Below, one piece after another: positions 10,973-21,390 of a stretch of DNA of 64,000 nt. The stretch is from Rhodococcus zopfii NBRC 100606 = JCM 9919 (GTDB taxonomy: Bacteria; Actinomycetota; Actinomycetes; Mycobacteriales; Mycobacteriaceae), in the NCBI RefSeq assembly GCF_001895025.1, contig NZ_BCXI01000014.1:124001-188000 (forward strand). Direction: 5' to 3'. Each line of letters starts with the position of its first letter. Position 1 is the first letter of the stretch. The notes beneath the pieces were generated by a model, which was not told the DNA's origin, made no database searches, and saw only the letters and a program-made list of their open reading frames with translations. The position numbers were made by a program, and so were the translations under genes.

Positions 10973-11620
10973 TTACGCGGCAGCAATCACAAGCACACCG
11001 CACGGACGGAACCCGGCCGCGGTGAGCACCCTCACTGCCTCCGCCGCGGTCGTGCCGGTGGTCATCACGTCGTCGACGACGAGCACCGGGACCTGCCGCG
11101 GCACGCCCGTGGCCCGGGTGAGGTGCACGCGCCCGGCAAGGTTGCGGTGCCGCTGCGCGGCGGACAGTCCGACCGAGTCCCGGACACCGCGAGCGGTCTC
11201 GAGGATCGGGACCACGCGCAGTGCGCGATCGTGCATCGCAGCGGCTCGCACGGCCCGCGTTACCGGGTCGCCGCCACGGGTCCGCGCCGCACGCGCCCGG
11301 GTCGGGGCGGGCACGACGCTCAACAGCCCGGCCGGAAGCTCCCCCCAGCGCCGCAACCGTACGATCGCCGCACCCAGAGCGACCCCCAGCGGCTGCGCCA
11401 GGTCGCGGCGGCCGTGTTCCTTCGCGGCGACCACCGCACGCCGGTGCGTACCTCGGTACGGCCCTAGCGCCCACGCGGGAACACCCGGATCGACACGGGG
11501 TCGCACGGGCGCGGGCGCATCGTCGAGGTCGCGGGCGCAGGGCCGGCACCACCGGATCCCGGGCCTGCCGCAGCCGCCGCACTCGACGGGCAGCACGAGG
11601 TCCAGCAGGGCGTCCAGCAT
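10973..11620 (-). CDS. comF: ComF-family phosphoribosyltransferase-like protein
   Basis: With the ATG at 11620 this is a 215-residue ComF-family protein. It has an N-terminal four-cysteine zinc finger (CGGC and CRPC pairs at about residues 14-28) and a C-terminal PRPP-binding loop (VLVVDDVMTTGTT). ComF proteins are linked to DNA uptake in competent bacteria, but in actinobacteria the role is unknown. The position between lpqB and hpf matches Rv3242c. An in-frame GTG at 11677 would add 19 residues. The downstream ATG is preferred because family members usually begin MLDLxLPxxCGGC. No ribosome site is convincing for either start. Confidence 0.88.
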   Translation of the reverse strand: MLDALLDLVLPVECGGCGRPGIRWCRPCARDLDDAPAPVRPRVDPGVPAWALGPYRGTHRRAVVAAKEHGRRDLAQPLGVALGAAIVRLRRWGELPAGLLSVVPAPTRARAARTRGGDPVTRAVRAAAMHDRALRVVPILETARGVRDSVGLSAAQRHRNLAGRVHLTRATGVPRQVPVLVVDDVMTTGTTAAEAVRVLTAAGFRPCGVLVIAAA

Positions 11621-11725
11621 GCAGCGCACTGTGCCGCAGGGCACCGACAGCAACCGCGCCGCAGCGAGCGACGGCACAGTGCTGCGGCACGAAATTCGGC
11701 CTGCGCGCGGATCTGCGGGCGGCGC

Positions 11726-13492
11726 TCAGCCGGGCAGCACCGGAATCGCGGTCAGCCCTGCCAGGCCGGGAACCTCACGCCAGTAGCGGTCGCCGGCGGG
11801 GTCGCTGTTGTTGAGCTGGAACACCGCGCGGGAATCCGCCACGAACTCGGTCGTGGTCGACGCCTCCACCGCGCTCACCGGCGGCGTGAGATTCCGGCTG
11901 GGCAGCGCATCCATCCGGGAACCGTCGACAGCGACCTGGACGACCGGGATGTCGGACCCTGCCCGCGCCACGACCACCGTGTCCGAGGAACTCCAGTCGA
12001 GCGAGAGCGCGGGACTGCCCAGTCCGATGGCGATCTCGCGAGGACCGGTCAGCGCGAACTCACCGTTGGGGAGCTGGACGACGATCGCCGCGTATACGCG
12101 GCCGTCGACGATCAGGGCCGCGCGGACCCCGTCGCGCGACAGGCGCAATTCGGTGATCCGGCCGCCGAGCGCCAGGATGTCACCGGCCTGGACCGGAATC
12201 ACCGTCACCCGCCCGGTTCCGGGTTCGCGGACCACCCGCACGACCGCGGTGCCACCCACGACGGCCCACACCGAGCTGTCGTCGATCGACCACGACGGCC
12301 TGCTGATCGAACTGCCCTCGGCCGCGCGCACGGCAACCCCGTCCCCGTACCCACCGATCATGAGCTCGACCGCCGGTTCCGGCTCCGGTCGCCCGGTTCC
12401 GACCACTCCGGCCACGAGCTGTCCGTCGTGCGAGATCGCGACGGACTGCAGACCGGTGCTGTCACCGAAGAATCCGGGCACGGGCGTGACGCCCGTTTCC
12501 GCGACGCTGACCAGGCCGCCGCCGCGCACTGCGTGGAGGCCGATGGTCGCGCTGGACGTGGCGAGCGGATTCGTCGACGCCACGTCCGCGGTGGTCCACC
12601 CGTTCGGGAACCGTTCGTCGAGCGGCTGCCCGTCCGCGAGCAGCACGTACGGCCCGGAGATCTCGGCGTTCGCGAGTGTCCAGATCACTTGGGCCGCGAG
12701 GAGTTCGCGGTCTTGTTTCGCGAGCCCGCCCGCCCCCTGGAAGTCCACCTTGATACCACCGAGACCGACCCCGACCTGTGCGGTACGTCCGTCTGCCTTG
12801 GTGATGGGACCGATGACGTCGACATCGTCGAGCAGGTTGCGCACGGCCGGTTGCAGCGACGGTTTCGGGCCTTCGACCAACAGTCCGACGAGCTGGGAGG
12901 CCACCTGCTCCTGGGTGCCGGCGATCCAGCGGGGGTCCGGAACCACCGTCCGTCCGGACGGGTCGACGAAGAACAGTGAGCGCCGTTGGTAGGTGTTGAG
13001 GAACTGCGGCCGGTCCATCACAACGCCGGGAGGCAGATCGTCGATCCGCCATTCTCCGTCGGACCGGACGAGGGTGATCTTCGCTTCGAAGGGCCCCTGG
13101 TCCGCGCGATAGAGGCCGCCTTCCTCGAGGTGGCCGGCGCGGGTCGCGCGGATGACGTAGGTGGCGCGGTCGCCGCTGCGCGATTCCGGCAGCACGTCGA
13201 CCTTCTCGACGATCGTGGCGCTGGCCGCGTCGTCCCAGCGACGCGTCATCTCCGGGGTGAGGTACTGGCGCGCGGCCTGGTGCCTGTTGGTGGGGTCCGT
13301 GCTGGCCAGCAGGAAGTCGCGCAGCAGCAGATCCGGCTCGCGGCCGGGTGCCGGCGCTGCGACCTCCGTGGAGGCGGGGGCACGGGAGATGGTGCCGATG
13401 GCCTGTGGGGACGACGAGTCCGGCAGGTTCGCGCAGCCCGAGAGCGCGAGCAGGAACGCCACCAGGAGAACGGGTATCGCGGTCCGCGTCAT
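11726..13492 (-). CDS. lpqB: Lipoprotein LpqB
   Basis: This 588-residue lipoprotein has a signal peptide ending in the lipobox LSGC, with Cys20 as the lipidated residue. A GerMN domain follows (roughly residues 200-330) and then a beta-propeller-like LpqB region. LpqB interacts with the sensor kinase MtrB at the membrane and tunes MtrA phosphorylation, affecting cell division and envelope homeostasis. Its ATG overlaps the mtrB stop by 4 bp, so the mtrA-mtrB-lpqB operon is translationally coupled. Length and order match Rv3244c. Confidence 0.95.
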   Translation of the reverse strand: MTRTAIPVLLVAFLLALSGCANLPDSSSPQAIGTISRAPASTEVAAPAPGREPDLLLRDFLLASTDPTNRHQAARQYLTPEMTRRWDDAASATIVEKVDVLPESRSGDRATYVIRATRAGHLEEGGLYRADQGPFEAKITLVRSDGEWRIDDLPPGVVMDRPQFLNTYQRRSLFFVDPSGRTVVPDPRWIAGTQEQVASQLVGLLVEGPKPSLQPAVRNLLDDVDVIGPITKADGRTAQVGVGLGGIKVDFQGAGGLAKQDRELLAAQVIWTLANAEISGPYVLLADGQPLDERFPNGWTTADVASTNPLATSSATIGLHAVRGGGLVSVAETGVTPVPGFFGDSTGLQSVAISHDGQLVAGVVGTGRPEPEPAVELMIGGYGDGVAVRAAEGSSISRPSWSIDDSSVWAVVGGTAVVRVVREPGTGRVTVIPVQAGDILALGGRITELRLSRDGVRAALIVDGRVYAAIVVQLPNGEFALTGPREIAIGLGSPALSLDWSSSDTVVVARAGSDIPVVQVAVDGSRMDALPSRNLTPPVSAVEASTTTEFVADSRAVFQLNNSDPAGDRYWREVPGLAGLTAIPVLPG

Positions 13493-15264
13493 GTGGCGGC
13501 TCCTTCGGGCGGAGCGGGTTCGACGACCGACGGCGCCGCGGTGTCGCCGCCCGCCGGAGGCGCGATGTCACCGCCCGCAATAGGTGCGATGTCACCGCCC
13601 ACAAAAGGTGCGGTGTCCCCGGCCGCCGGGGGCGTCTTGCCCTGCACGGCGTGCGCGCTCGTCGGGACGAGCGGCAGCGGACTGCGTCCCACCTTGCGTC
13701 CTCGCTCGCGCGGCAACGTCAGCCGGAAGCACGCGCCCTTGCCTGGCTCGCCCCACGCCTCGAGCTTGCCGTTGTGCAGGTTCGCGTCCTCCACGCTGAT
13801 AGCCAATCCCAGGCCGGTTCCGCCGGACCGTCGCACCCGGGACGGATCGGACCGCCAGAACCGGTTGAACACGAGCTTCTCCTCGCCGGGTCGCAGCCCG
13901 ACACCTTGGTCACGCACGACGAATGCGGCGGCGGCGTCGTCGGCGCGCAGCCGCAGCAGGATCGGCTTGCCTTCACCGTGGTCGATCGCGTTGGCGAGCA
14001 GGTTCCGCAGGATGCGTTCGACGCGGCGCGGATCGACCTCCGCACCGACGGGTTCGTTCGGCAGGTCCACGATGAGTTCGGTGGCGGTCTCGCGGGCCAG
14101 ATGCCGGACCGTGGACACCGCCGCCCGCGCGCACATGCGCAGGTCCAGCTGCTCGGCGGCGAGTTCGGCGACCCCGGCATCGTGCCGGCTGATCTCGAGC
14201 AGGTCGCCGAGCAGGCTCTCGAAACGGTCGAGTTCGGCGACGAGCAGTTCGGAGGCACGTTTGAGCGACGGGTCGAGTTCGTCGCTCCCGTCGTGGATGA
14301 GATCCGCGGCCATTCGCACCGTCGTCAGCGGGGTACGCAATTCGTGGCTGACGTCCGAGGTGAACCGCTTCTGCAGGTTGCCGTACTCCTCGAACTGGGT
14401 GATCTGCCGTGACAGGCTCTCGGCCATCTCGTTGAACGACATCGCCAGCCGTGCCATGTCGTCCTCGCCGCGCACCGGCATGCGTTCCTTGAGCCGGCCG
14501 TCTGCGAAGCGCACCGCGATCCGCGACGCGGACCGGATCGGCAGGACTACCTGGCGCGCGACGATCATCGAGATCGCGGCGAGCAGCACCAGCAGGACCA
14601 ATGCGCCGACCAGCAGGGTGCCGCGCACGAGCGCGAGGGTGCTTTCCTCTCCGGCCAGTGGGAACACCAAGTACAACTCGAGGGTGCTGATGTTCGACGA
14701 GGTGGGGCTCCCGACGATCAGCGCCGGGCCGGAGTAGCCGTCGGGATCGTCGACGGTCGCGAACTGGTAGGCGATCTGACCGTTCTGCACGAACGCGCGC
14801 AGGTTCTGCGGGATCTGGTCGGCGGGACCGCTCGACGTCGGTGCGCGTGGCCCGTCACCGGGGACGATGAGCACCGGATCGAACGTACCGGCGACACCGG
14901 TGTCCTGGCCCGCGTCGCTTCCGCGGTTGGTGAGAGTGGCCCGGGCACTGTCGAGCCGGACGCTCAGCGATCCGGAGTCGTCGGCGCCGGCCAGCTGGCC
15001 TTCGACGAGGGTCCGGGAACGCTCCATCTCCTCGGTCGCCGCGTTGATCTTCACTTCGAGCAGACGGTCGGTGATCTGGCTCGTCAGCACCACGCCGAGA
15101 ACCAGCATCACGACCAGAGACAGCGTCAGGGTCGACACCACGACCCGCAGCTGAAGCGACCGGCGCCACGTGTGGGTGAGCCAGCTGCTCAGCGAACGGG
15201 ACCACCTCAGCAGCGGCAGAGTCCTGCGAGTGATCCGCCGCCGCAGTCGGTAAGCACGGATCAC
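13489..15264 (-). CDS. mtrB: Sensor histidine kinase MtrB
   Basis: A 591-residue membrane sensor kinase. TM1 lies at about 41-61 and TM2 at about 216-238, flanking an extracytoplasmic sensor region. HAMP follows, then the HisKA box SHELRTPL with His307, and the ATPase motifs [15 protein letters not shown] and GGTGLGLAI. MtrB phosphorylates MtrA and links cell-wall synthesis to division and DNA replication. The C-terminal extension carries a short tandem repeat of Gly-Asp-Ile/Thr-Ala-Pro units, encoded by 24-bp repeats at 13541-13636. The GTG start overlaps the mtrA stop, and the end overlaps lpqB. Confidence 0.96.
   Translation of the reverse strand: MIRAYRLRRRITRRTLPLLRWSRSLSSWLTHTWRRSLQLRVVVSTLTLSLVVMLVLGVVLTSQITDRLLEVKINAATEEMERSRTLVEGQLAGADDSGSLSVRLDSARATLTNRGSDAGQDTGVAGTFDPVLIVPGDGPRAPTSSGPADQIPQNLRAFVQNGQIAYQFATVDDPDGYSGPALIVGSPTSSNISTLELYLVFPLAGEESTLALVRGTLLVGALVLLVLLAAISMIVARQVVLPIRSASRIAVRFADGRLKERMPVRGEDDMARLAMSFNEMAESLSRQITQFEEYGNLQKRFTSDVSHELRTPLTTVRMAADLIHDGSDELDPSLKRASELLVAELDRFESLLGDLLEISRHDAGVAELAAEQLDLRMCARAAVSTVRHLARETATELIVDLPNEPVGAEVDPRRVERILRNLLANAIDHGEGKPILLRLRADDAAAAFVVRDQGVGLRPGEEKLVFNRFWRSDPSRVRRSGGTGLGLAISVEDANLHNGKLEAWGEPGKGACFRLTLPRERGRKVGRSPLPLVPTSAHAVQGKTPPAAGDTAPFVGGDIAPIAGGDIAPPAGGDTAAPSVVEPAPPEGAAT
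13541..13636 (-). repeat. Four 24-bp tandem repeats in the mtrB 3-prime end
   Basis: Four adjacent 24-bp units (13541-13564, 13565-13588, 13589-13612, 13613-13636) share the core TGTCNCCGCCC. The two central units differ at only three positions. They encode an eight-residue Ala/Gly/Asp/Pro repeat after the kinase domain and could vary in copy number between strains without shifting frame. Confidence 0.85.
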
Positions 15265-15938
15265 GGCGGTCCGGCCTTGTAGCCGACGCCACGCACCGTC
15301 AGCACGACTTCGGGGTTCTCGGGATCCTTCTCGACCTTCGCGCGCAGCCGCTGCACGTGCACGTTGACGAGTCGCGTGTCGGCGGCGTGCCGGTAACCCC
15401 AGACCTGCTCGAGCAGAACCTCACGAGTGAACACCTGCCGCGGCTTGCGGGCCAGTGCCACCAGCAGATCGAACTCGAGGGGGGTGAGGGAGACGAGTTC
15501 CTCGCCGCGGCTGACCTTGTGGGCGGGCACGTCGATGGAGATCTCCCCGATCGAGAGCATCTCGGCGGGTTCCTGCTCCGTGCGACGCAACCGTGCCCGC
15601 ACCCGGGCGACGAGTTCCTTCGGCTTGAACGGCTTGACGATGTAGTCGTCGGCGCCCGATTCGAGCCCGAGCACCACGTCCACCGTGTCCGACTTGGCGG
15701 TGAGCATGACGATCGGAACACCCGAATCGGCGCGCAGCACGCGGCACACGTCGATGCCGTTCATGCCGGGCAGCATGAGATCGAGCAGAACCAGGTCGGG
15801 CCGGATCTCGCGCACGGCACCGAGTGCCTGCGTGCCGTCTCCGACCACATAGGGTTCGAAACCTTCGCCCCGCAGGACGATCGTGAGCATCTCGGCCAGC
15901 GCGGTGTCGTCGTCGACGACGAGAATCCTCGGCTTCAT
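15261..15938 (-). CDS. mtrA: Response regulator MtrA
   Basis: A 225-residue OmpR-family regulator. The receiver domain has acidic residues D9-D11, the phospho-acceptor Asp53 and Lys102. The winged-helix DNA-binding domain covers about 130-222, with the RLRAKVE recognition segment. MtrA is essential in mycobacteria and controls dnaA, cell-wall hydrolase and division genes. It is transcribed after tmk (5 bp gap) and overlaps mtrB by 4 bp. The order tmk-mtrA-mtrB-lpqB is the standard arrangement in mycolata. Confidence 0.97.
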   Translation of the reverse strand: MKPRILVVDDDTALAEMLTIVLRGEGFEPYVVGDGTQALGAVREIRPDLVLLDLMLPGMNGIDVCRVLRADSGVPIVMLTAKSDTVDVVLGLESGADDYIVKPFKPKELVARVRARLRRTEQEPAEMLSIGEISIDVPAHKVSRGEELVSLTPLEFDLLVALARKPRQVFTREVLLEQVWGYRHAADTRLVNVHVQRLRAKVEKDPENPEVVLTVRGVGYKAGPP

Positions 15939-15943
15939 ACCGT

Positions 15944-16609
15944 CTATCGTGTCACTCCTTCACCGTGCCGAAGCTGATTTGAGATCTGCGCGGCGAGTTG
16001 TTCCGGATCGGTGTCGGGTCCGGCGACCATCCACGGCGACATCCACTTCTGTTGCACCAACTCGTCGTACACCTCGCCGGTGCGGGTCTGGAGATCGCCG
16101 TCGCGTTCGTATGCGTCCCGGTCCCGGGCGACGTCCGCGGCCTCCCGGTCGCGTGCCCGCCGGGCCGCGAGTTCGACGGGGACCTTCAGCAACAACTGGA
16201 GATCGGGCACCGGCAATCCGAACCGGCCGAACTCGATCTCGCGCACCCACTCGGCTGCAGGTCCCGATGCTCCCTGGTGCTTCCGGGCCGCCGTGTACGC
16301 GACGTTCGACGCCACATAACGATCCAGCAGCACGATGTCGTTGTCGGCCAGGAGTTTCCGCAACTCGTCCGCCGCGTCGCGCCGGTCGAGTGCCCACAGC
16401 AGGGCCATCCCGTCGACGCTCGACGCGGTGTCCCCGTGACGGCCGCGGAGTGCCTCGGCTCCGAGATCGGCGTGCACGGACTGCCCGTAGCGCGGGAACG
16501 CGAGCGTGGCGACGCGGAAACCTGCGGCGCGCCAGGACCCGACGAGACCGGCGGACAATGTCCGCTTACCGGCCCCGTCGAGTCCCTCGACGACGATGAG
16601 AACGCCCAT
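15944..16609 (-). CDS. tmk: Thymidylate kinase
   Basis: A 221-residue dTMP kinase that makes dTDP for DNA synthesis. The P-loop is EGLDGAGKRT at residues 8-17, the DRY motif lies at about 98-100, and a lid-region arginine cluster (ARRARDRE) follows. The ATG at 16609 is chosen because MGVLIVVEGLDG is the usual start; the frame is open upstream into ahcY, but only as overlap. The stop is 5 bp before the mtrA ATG. Rv3247c has the same position. Confidence 0.95.
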   Translation of the reverse strand: MGVLIVVEGLDGAGKRTLSAGLVGSWRAAGFRVATLAFPRYGQSVHADLGAEALRGRHGDTASSVDGMALLWALDRRDAADELRKLLADNDIVLLDRYVASNVAYTAARKHQGASGPAAEWVREIEFGRFGLPVPDLQLLLKVPVELAARRARDREAADVARDRDAYERDGDLQTRTGEVYDELVQQKWMSPWMVAGPDTDPEQLAAQISNQLRHGEGVTR

Positions 16610-16632
16610 GCTGCTTCGGTTCCCGAACCCGA

Positions 16633-18102
<1,470 letters not shown>

Positions 18103-18189
18103 GTGTGAGCGCCTCTCCTGTTGACAGTCGGTTCGTGGAACAGGCTATACAACCACGCCGACGAGCGCCGCTGCCGTACTGGCCGGTAC

Positions 18190-18221
18190 CACCGGCGGCG
18201 GAGGGTCAGTTGCCGCCGGTG
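18190..18221 (-). terminator. Hairpin at the end of the TetR gene
   Basis: A 10-bp perfect stem (CACCGGCGGC / GCCGCCGGTG) overlaps the TetR stop codon region and could end its transcript before ahcY. Confidence 0.5.
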
Positions 18222-18868
18222 ACCCGATCGAGGAACGGCCCGACGAGGTGGGCCATGTCCGCGGCCACGTCCCGGTCGGATTCCGGCGGCATCGCGATGT
18301 AGCTCATCGCGATGCGCACGATCGCCCGCGCCAGGATCGTCGCGTCGGTCTCCGACGCCTGCACCCAGCTGCGGCGGAACGTCTCGACGAGCCGGGCCGA
18401 CGCCCGATCGATCAGCGGTGCCGAATCGGTGGTGATCAGTCGCAGCAGATCCGGTTTGGCATCGCCGCGGAGCAGAGACTGCACAAGCGGATCGGAACTG
18501 CTGTCCGCGAAGAACGCGGCGAAGCCGCCCGCCAACGCCCCGCGGGTGTCGCCGACGTGCGAGTAGACCGATTCGTCGACGGCATCGACGAACTGGTCGG
18601 CCAGCCGCAACGCGTACGCCTGGGCGAGCCCCTGACGGGACGAGAACTCGTTGTAGAGCGTCTGCCGGCTCACCCCGGCGCGGCGTGCAACGTCGGTCAT
18701 CGTGATCGAAGGCCAGTCCCGGACGGTCAGCAGCTCCCGCATCGCATCGAGCACGGAGGTGCGAAGCAGCATGCGGCTGGCCTCGTGGAACTGCACACGT
18801 CGCCGTCCCTCGCGGGCTTCGACCCCGGCGGGGTCGTCTGCGGACGGTGTTTCGTGCACGATCGACAT
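18206..18868 (-). CDS. TetR-family regulator, alkane-hydroxylase-cluster type
   Basis: A 220-residue TetR regulator with its helix-turn-helix at about residues 54-80 (MTDVARRAGVSRQTLYNEF) and a C-terminal ligand domain. The gene lies between ahcY and manA. In M. tuberculosis and many rhodococci this spot holds alkB, two rubredoxins, and a TetR regulator (Rv3249c/AlkX-AlkU type) that controls alkane hydroxylation. Here alkB and the rubredoxins are absent and only the regulator remains. The ATG at 18868 is chosen; an in-frame GTG at 18940 would add 24 residues but would run through a nested inverted repeat. Confidence 0.85.
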   Translation of the reverse strand: MSIVHETPSADDPAGVEAREGRRRVQFHEASRMLLRTSVLDAMRELLTVRDWPSITMTDVARRAGVSRQTLYNEFSSRQGLAQAYALRLADQFVDAVDESVYSHVGDTRGALAGGFAAFFADSSSDPLVQSLLRGDAKPDLLRLITTDSAPLIDRASARLVETFRRSWVQASETDATILARAIVRIAMSYIAMPPESDRDVAADMAHLVGPFLDRVTGGN

Positions 18869-18879
18869 GCCGCGACGTT

Positions 18880-18931
18880 GCCACGCCGTGACACGCCGCG
18901 TCAACGCCGTGGGCGGCGTGTGCCGCGTGGC
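18880..18931. terminator. Nested inverted repeats between manA and the TetR gene
   Basis: An outer pair GCCACGC / GCGTGGC encloses an inner pair ACACGCCGC / GCGGCGTGT. The structure lies 40 nt after the manA stop and just before the TetR ATG. It could terminate manA transcription or contain a regulator site. Confidence 0.5.
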
Positions 18932-18970
18932 CGAGGACACAAACGGGGTCCCGGGCGTCGCACGGGCGGA

Positions 18971-20218
18971 TCAGCCGACCGGCGACACGGCCGATCGCGC
19001 GCCGAGTCTGGCCCGGAAAACCTGCGTCCCGGAGGTGAGCGCCTCGACGGTCAGTTCCGGGTCCGCCGCCGAGATCCACACCGAGCGGCCGGGCGTCAGA
19101 TCGATGCCGGGACCTCCGCAGTCCAGACGGACCGTGCCCGACGTGCACAGCAGGATCTGCGGCCCGCACGGCGCCAGCGTCACCGCGGCACCCGGCTCGG
19201 GCTCCAGACGTGACAGCGCGAACTCCGGGGCCGGGGTGAGATAGCGGACCTCGGCCTCACCCGCCGGCACGGCTTCGAGAATCGGCACGTCCGGGCACCG
19301 GAAGTCCAGGACCCTGAGCAACTCGGGAACATCGACGTGCTTGGGTGTCAGGCCCCCGCGCAGCACGTTGTCGGAGTTCGCCATGATCTCGACGCCCATG
19401 CCGCTCAGGTAGGCGTGCAGGTTGCCCGCATCGAGGTACAGGCCCTGCCCCGGCTCCAGCGTGATGCGATTGAGCAGCAGCGACGCGAGCACACCGGCGT
19501 CGCCGGGATAGGACTCGGCGAGTTGGAGAGCGGTGCGCACCTCCTCCGCGAACACCCGCGGGCGCCCGTTGGTCGCGAGATAGGTCACACAGCCGTCGAG
19601 CACCCGAGGCAACAGCGAGGTGAGCACCGGCTGGGGCAACGTGATCCAGGTGGTGAACAGGGCGCGCAGCCCGCCCGAATCGGGCTGGCCGGCAAGCAGC
19701 CCCACATAGGGGTCGAGCTCCGGCACCCGCAACGACTCGAGCAGTTCCACGGTGCGGGCCGCATCGCGGAATCCGGCGAGGGCCTCGAACCGGGTGAGCG
19801 CGACCACCAGCTCCGGTTTGTGGTTCGGGTCGCGATAGTTGCGGATCGGCGAATCGAGCGGCACACCCAGCTCCTGCTCGCGGGCGTAACCCTGCGCGGC
19901 CTGCACGGCACTCGGATGAGCCTGCAGCGACAGTGGTTCCTCCGCGGCGAGAAGCTTGAGCAGGAACGGCAGCCGGGCACCGAATCGGTCGACGGTCCCG
20001 GATCCGAGCTGGCTCTGCGGGTCGGACTCGACGACGTCGAGCAACGATGCCGGGGCGTCCCCGTTCTCCGAGACGACCCACGCCGGGTCGGCCGGATGGG
20101 CGCCGAGCCACAGCTCGGCCTCCGGATGGGCGGACGGAACCGAGCGCCCGCACAACTCTGCGATCGCGGTGCGCGAGCCCCAGGCGTAGGAACGCAGCGC
20201 ACCTTCGAGTCGGTGCAC
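18971..20218 (-). CDS. manA: Mannose-6-phosphate isomerase, class I
   Basis: A 415-residue zinc-dependent isomerase that interconverts fructose-6-phosphate and mannose-6-phosphate, feeding mannose into GDP-mannose for lipoarabinomannan, PIMs and glycans. Zinc ligand motifs are visible: LQAHPS (Gln/His at about 98-100), KPELV (Glu) and GNLHAYL (His). The GTG start overlaps the stop of the upstream SIS-domain gene by one base (TAGTG), showing tight coupling. With the SIS gene and manB it reproduces the Rv3255c-Rv3257c operon. Confidence 0.95.
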   Translation of the reverse strand: MHRLEGALRSYAWGSRTAIAELCGRSVPSAHPEAELWLGAHPADPAWVVSENGDAPASLLDVVESDPQSQLGSGTVDRFGARLPFLLKLLAAEEPLSLQAHPSAVQAAQGYAREQELGVPLDSPIRNYRDPNHKPELVVALTRFEALAGFRDAARTVELLESLRVPELDPYVGLLAGQPDSGGLRALFTTWITLPQPVLTSLLPRVLDGCVTYLATNGRPRVFAEEVRTALQLAESYPGDAGVLASLLLNRITLEPGQGLYLDAGNLHAYLSGMGVEIMANSDNVLRGGLTPKHVDVPELLRVLDFRCPDVPILEAVPAGEAEVRYLTPAPEFALSRLEPEPGAAVTLAPCGPQILLCTSGTVRLDCGGPGIDLTPGRSVWISAADPELTVEALTSGTQVFRARLGARSAVSPVG

Positions 20219-21303
20219 TACCGACCCCCGGCCAGACGCAGATAGGCGGCGGCCATCTCGACGCGGGCTGCGAGAACCAAGGCCTGTTCCACCACGGGCG
20301 GCACTGCCCGTGCTTCCGTTTCCCCCACTACAGACACCAATTCCATATCCGGTAATGCCGCTGCGCGACGCTGCGCAGCCCGTCGATCATCGTCCATGCT
20401 GAGCACGAACACCCGCACGGGCGCCTCCGGGATCGGCCCGTCGAGTTGCTCGTCGTGGAAGAGCGGGTCGTACGGCTCACCGCTTCCGGTGGCCGTGTCG
20501 AGCAGCCGATCCCGGGCCACGAGCAGATCCGGCAACGCCGCCGCGGTCGCGATCATCCCGGCTCCGAGCAGCAACATCTCCGCGCTGTGCCGCGCGAGCG
20601 CGGTGGTGATCGGGGTGTCGCCCGCCAGCGCGACCCGCCGTGACTGCATCCGCACCGCAAGCGCTTTCGCCGGATTGTGGAAGACCTCGTTGGACGGGTG
20701 GTTGCGGGCGGCCTCGTTGTCCACCGCATCGGCGAGTCCGGCGAGGTCCGGCACGTGGGACTGCACCCTGGTCGCGGCCATCGCGGTCAGCACCGCGCAG
20801 AACACCGCCACGTGGCGGGCCAGCGCGTATCCGGACGGGATGTGGATGCGCGGAGGCAGCAGCAGGGCCCGCCCGGCGACCGCGGCCCGGATCGGACCCT
20901 CGTCGGGGGCGTCGACGACGACCTCGGCGCTGCGCCGCAGTCCGGCGGCCACGGATTCGACGAGCGCGGGATCGCCGGCGTCGTCACCGGCGACCACCAC
21001 CACATCGAGCGGTCCGACCCAGGACGGGGTGGTCGGAGCGGTGACCAGCGGCACGGTGGCGTACCCGGCCAGCATCGCTACGACCAGTTCCGCGGCCCGC
21101 GCCGACCGGGCGTCCCCACCGACGAGTACGACGCTGCGCGGATGCAGATCGTGCAACCGGTCCAGGGCATGTTCGTCGATCGCCGACGCCGTCGCGCGGA
21201 TCTGCGCGCCGCCGAGCGCCGACGTCCGCAGGATGCCGTCGATGTCGGCCGCGATCAGAGCGCCGGCGTCATCGAAGTCGAACAGAGGCGAGGGAGCCGT
21301 CAT
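20218..21303 (-). CDS. SIS-domain phosphosugar isomerase-like protein (Rv3256c/TobH type)
   Basis: With the ATG at 21303 (GGAAGGTGG upstream) this is a 361-residue protein. It resembles the C-terminal half of bifunctional phosphoglucose/phosphomannose isomerases and the actinobacterial TobH-like family found between manB and manA. It begins with an aspartate-rich DFDDAGALIAADIDGILR segment and contains SIS-like folds with a VVVAGDD strand. Its exact reaction is unknown. The context implies a role in mannose metabolism or its regulation. The stop overlaps the manA start by one base. Confidence 0.82.
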   Translation of the reverse strand: MTAPSPLFDFDDAGALIAADIDGILRTSALGGAQIRATASAIDEHALDRLHDLHPRSVVLVGGDARSARAAELVVAMLAGYATVPLVTAPTTPSWVGPLDVVVVAGDDAGDPALVESVAAGLRRSAEVVVDAPDEGPIRAAVAGRALLLPPRIHIPSGYALARHVAVFCAVLTAMAATRVQSHVPDLAGLADAVDNEAARNHPSNEVFHNPAKALAVRMQSRRVALAGDTPITTALARHSAEMLLLGAGMIATAAALPDLLVARDRLLDTATGSGEPYDPLFHDEQLDGPIPEAPVRVFVLSMDDDRRAAQRRAAALPDMELVSVVGETEARAVPPVVEQALVLAARVEMAAAYLRLAGGR

Positions 21304-21390
21304 CACTGCGCCACCTTCCTTCAGCCGACTCGAACCGGCCCGACGCAGCAGCCCGGGCACAGCCGATTATCCCCGACACGAACATTTCCG

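Noticed and set aside
18103-18205. SAH riboswitch upstream of ahcY
   Set aside because: The short leader has GC-rich hairpins, but I could not find the conserved SAH riboswitch core.
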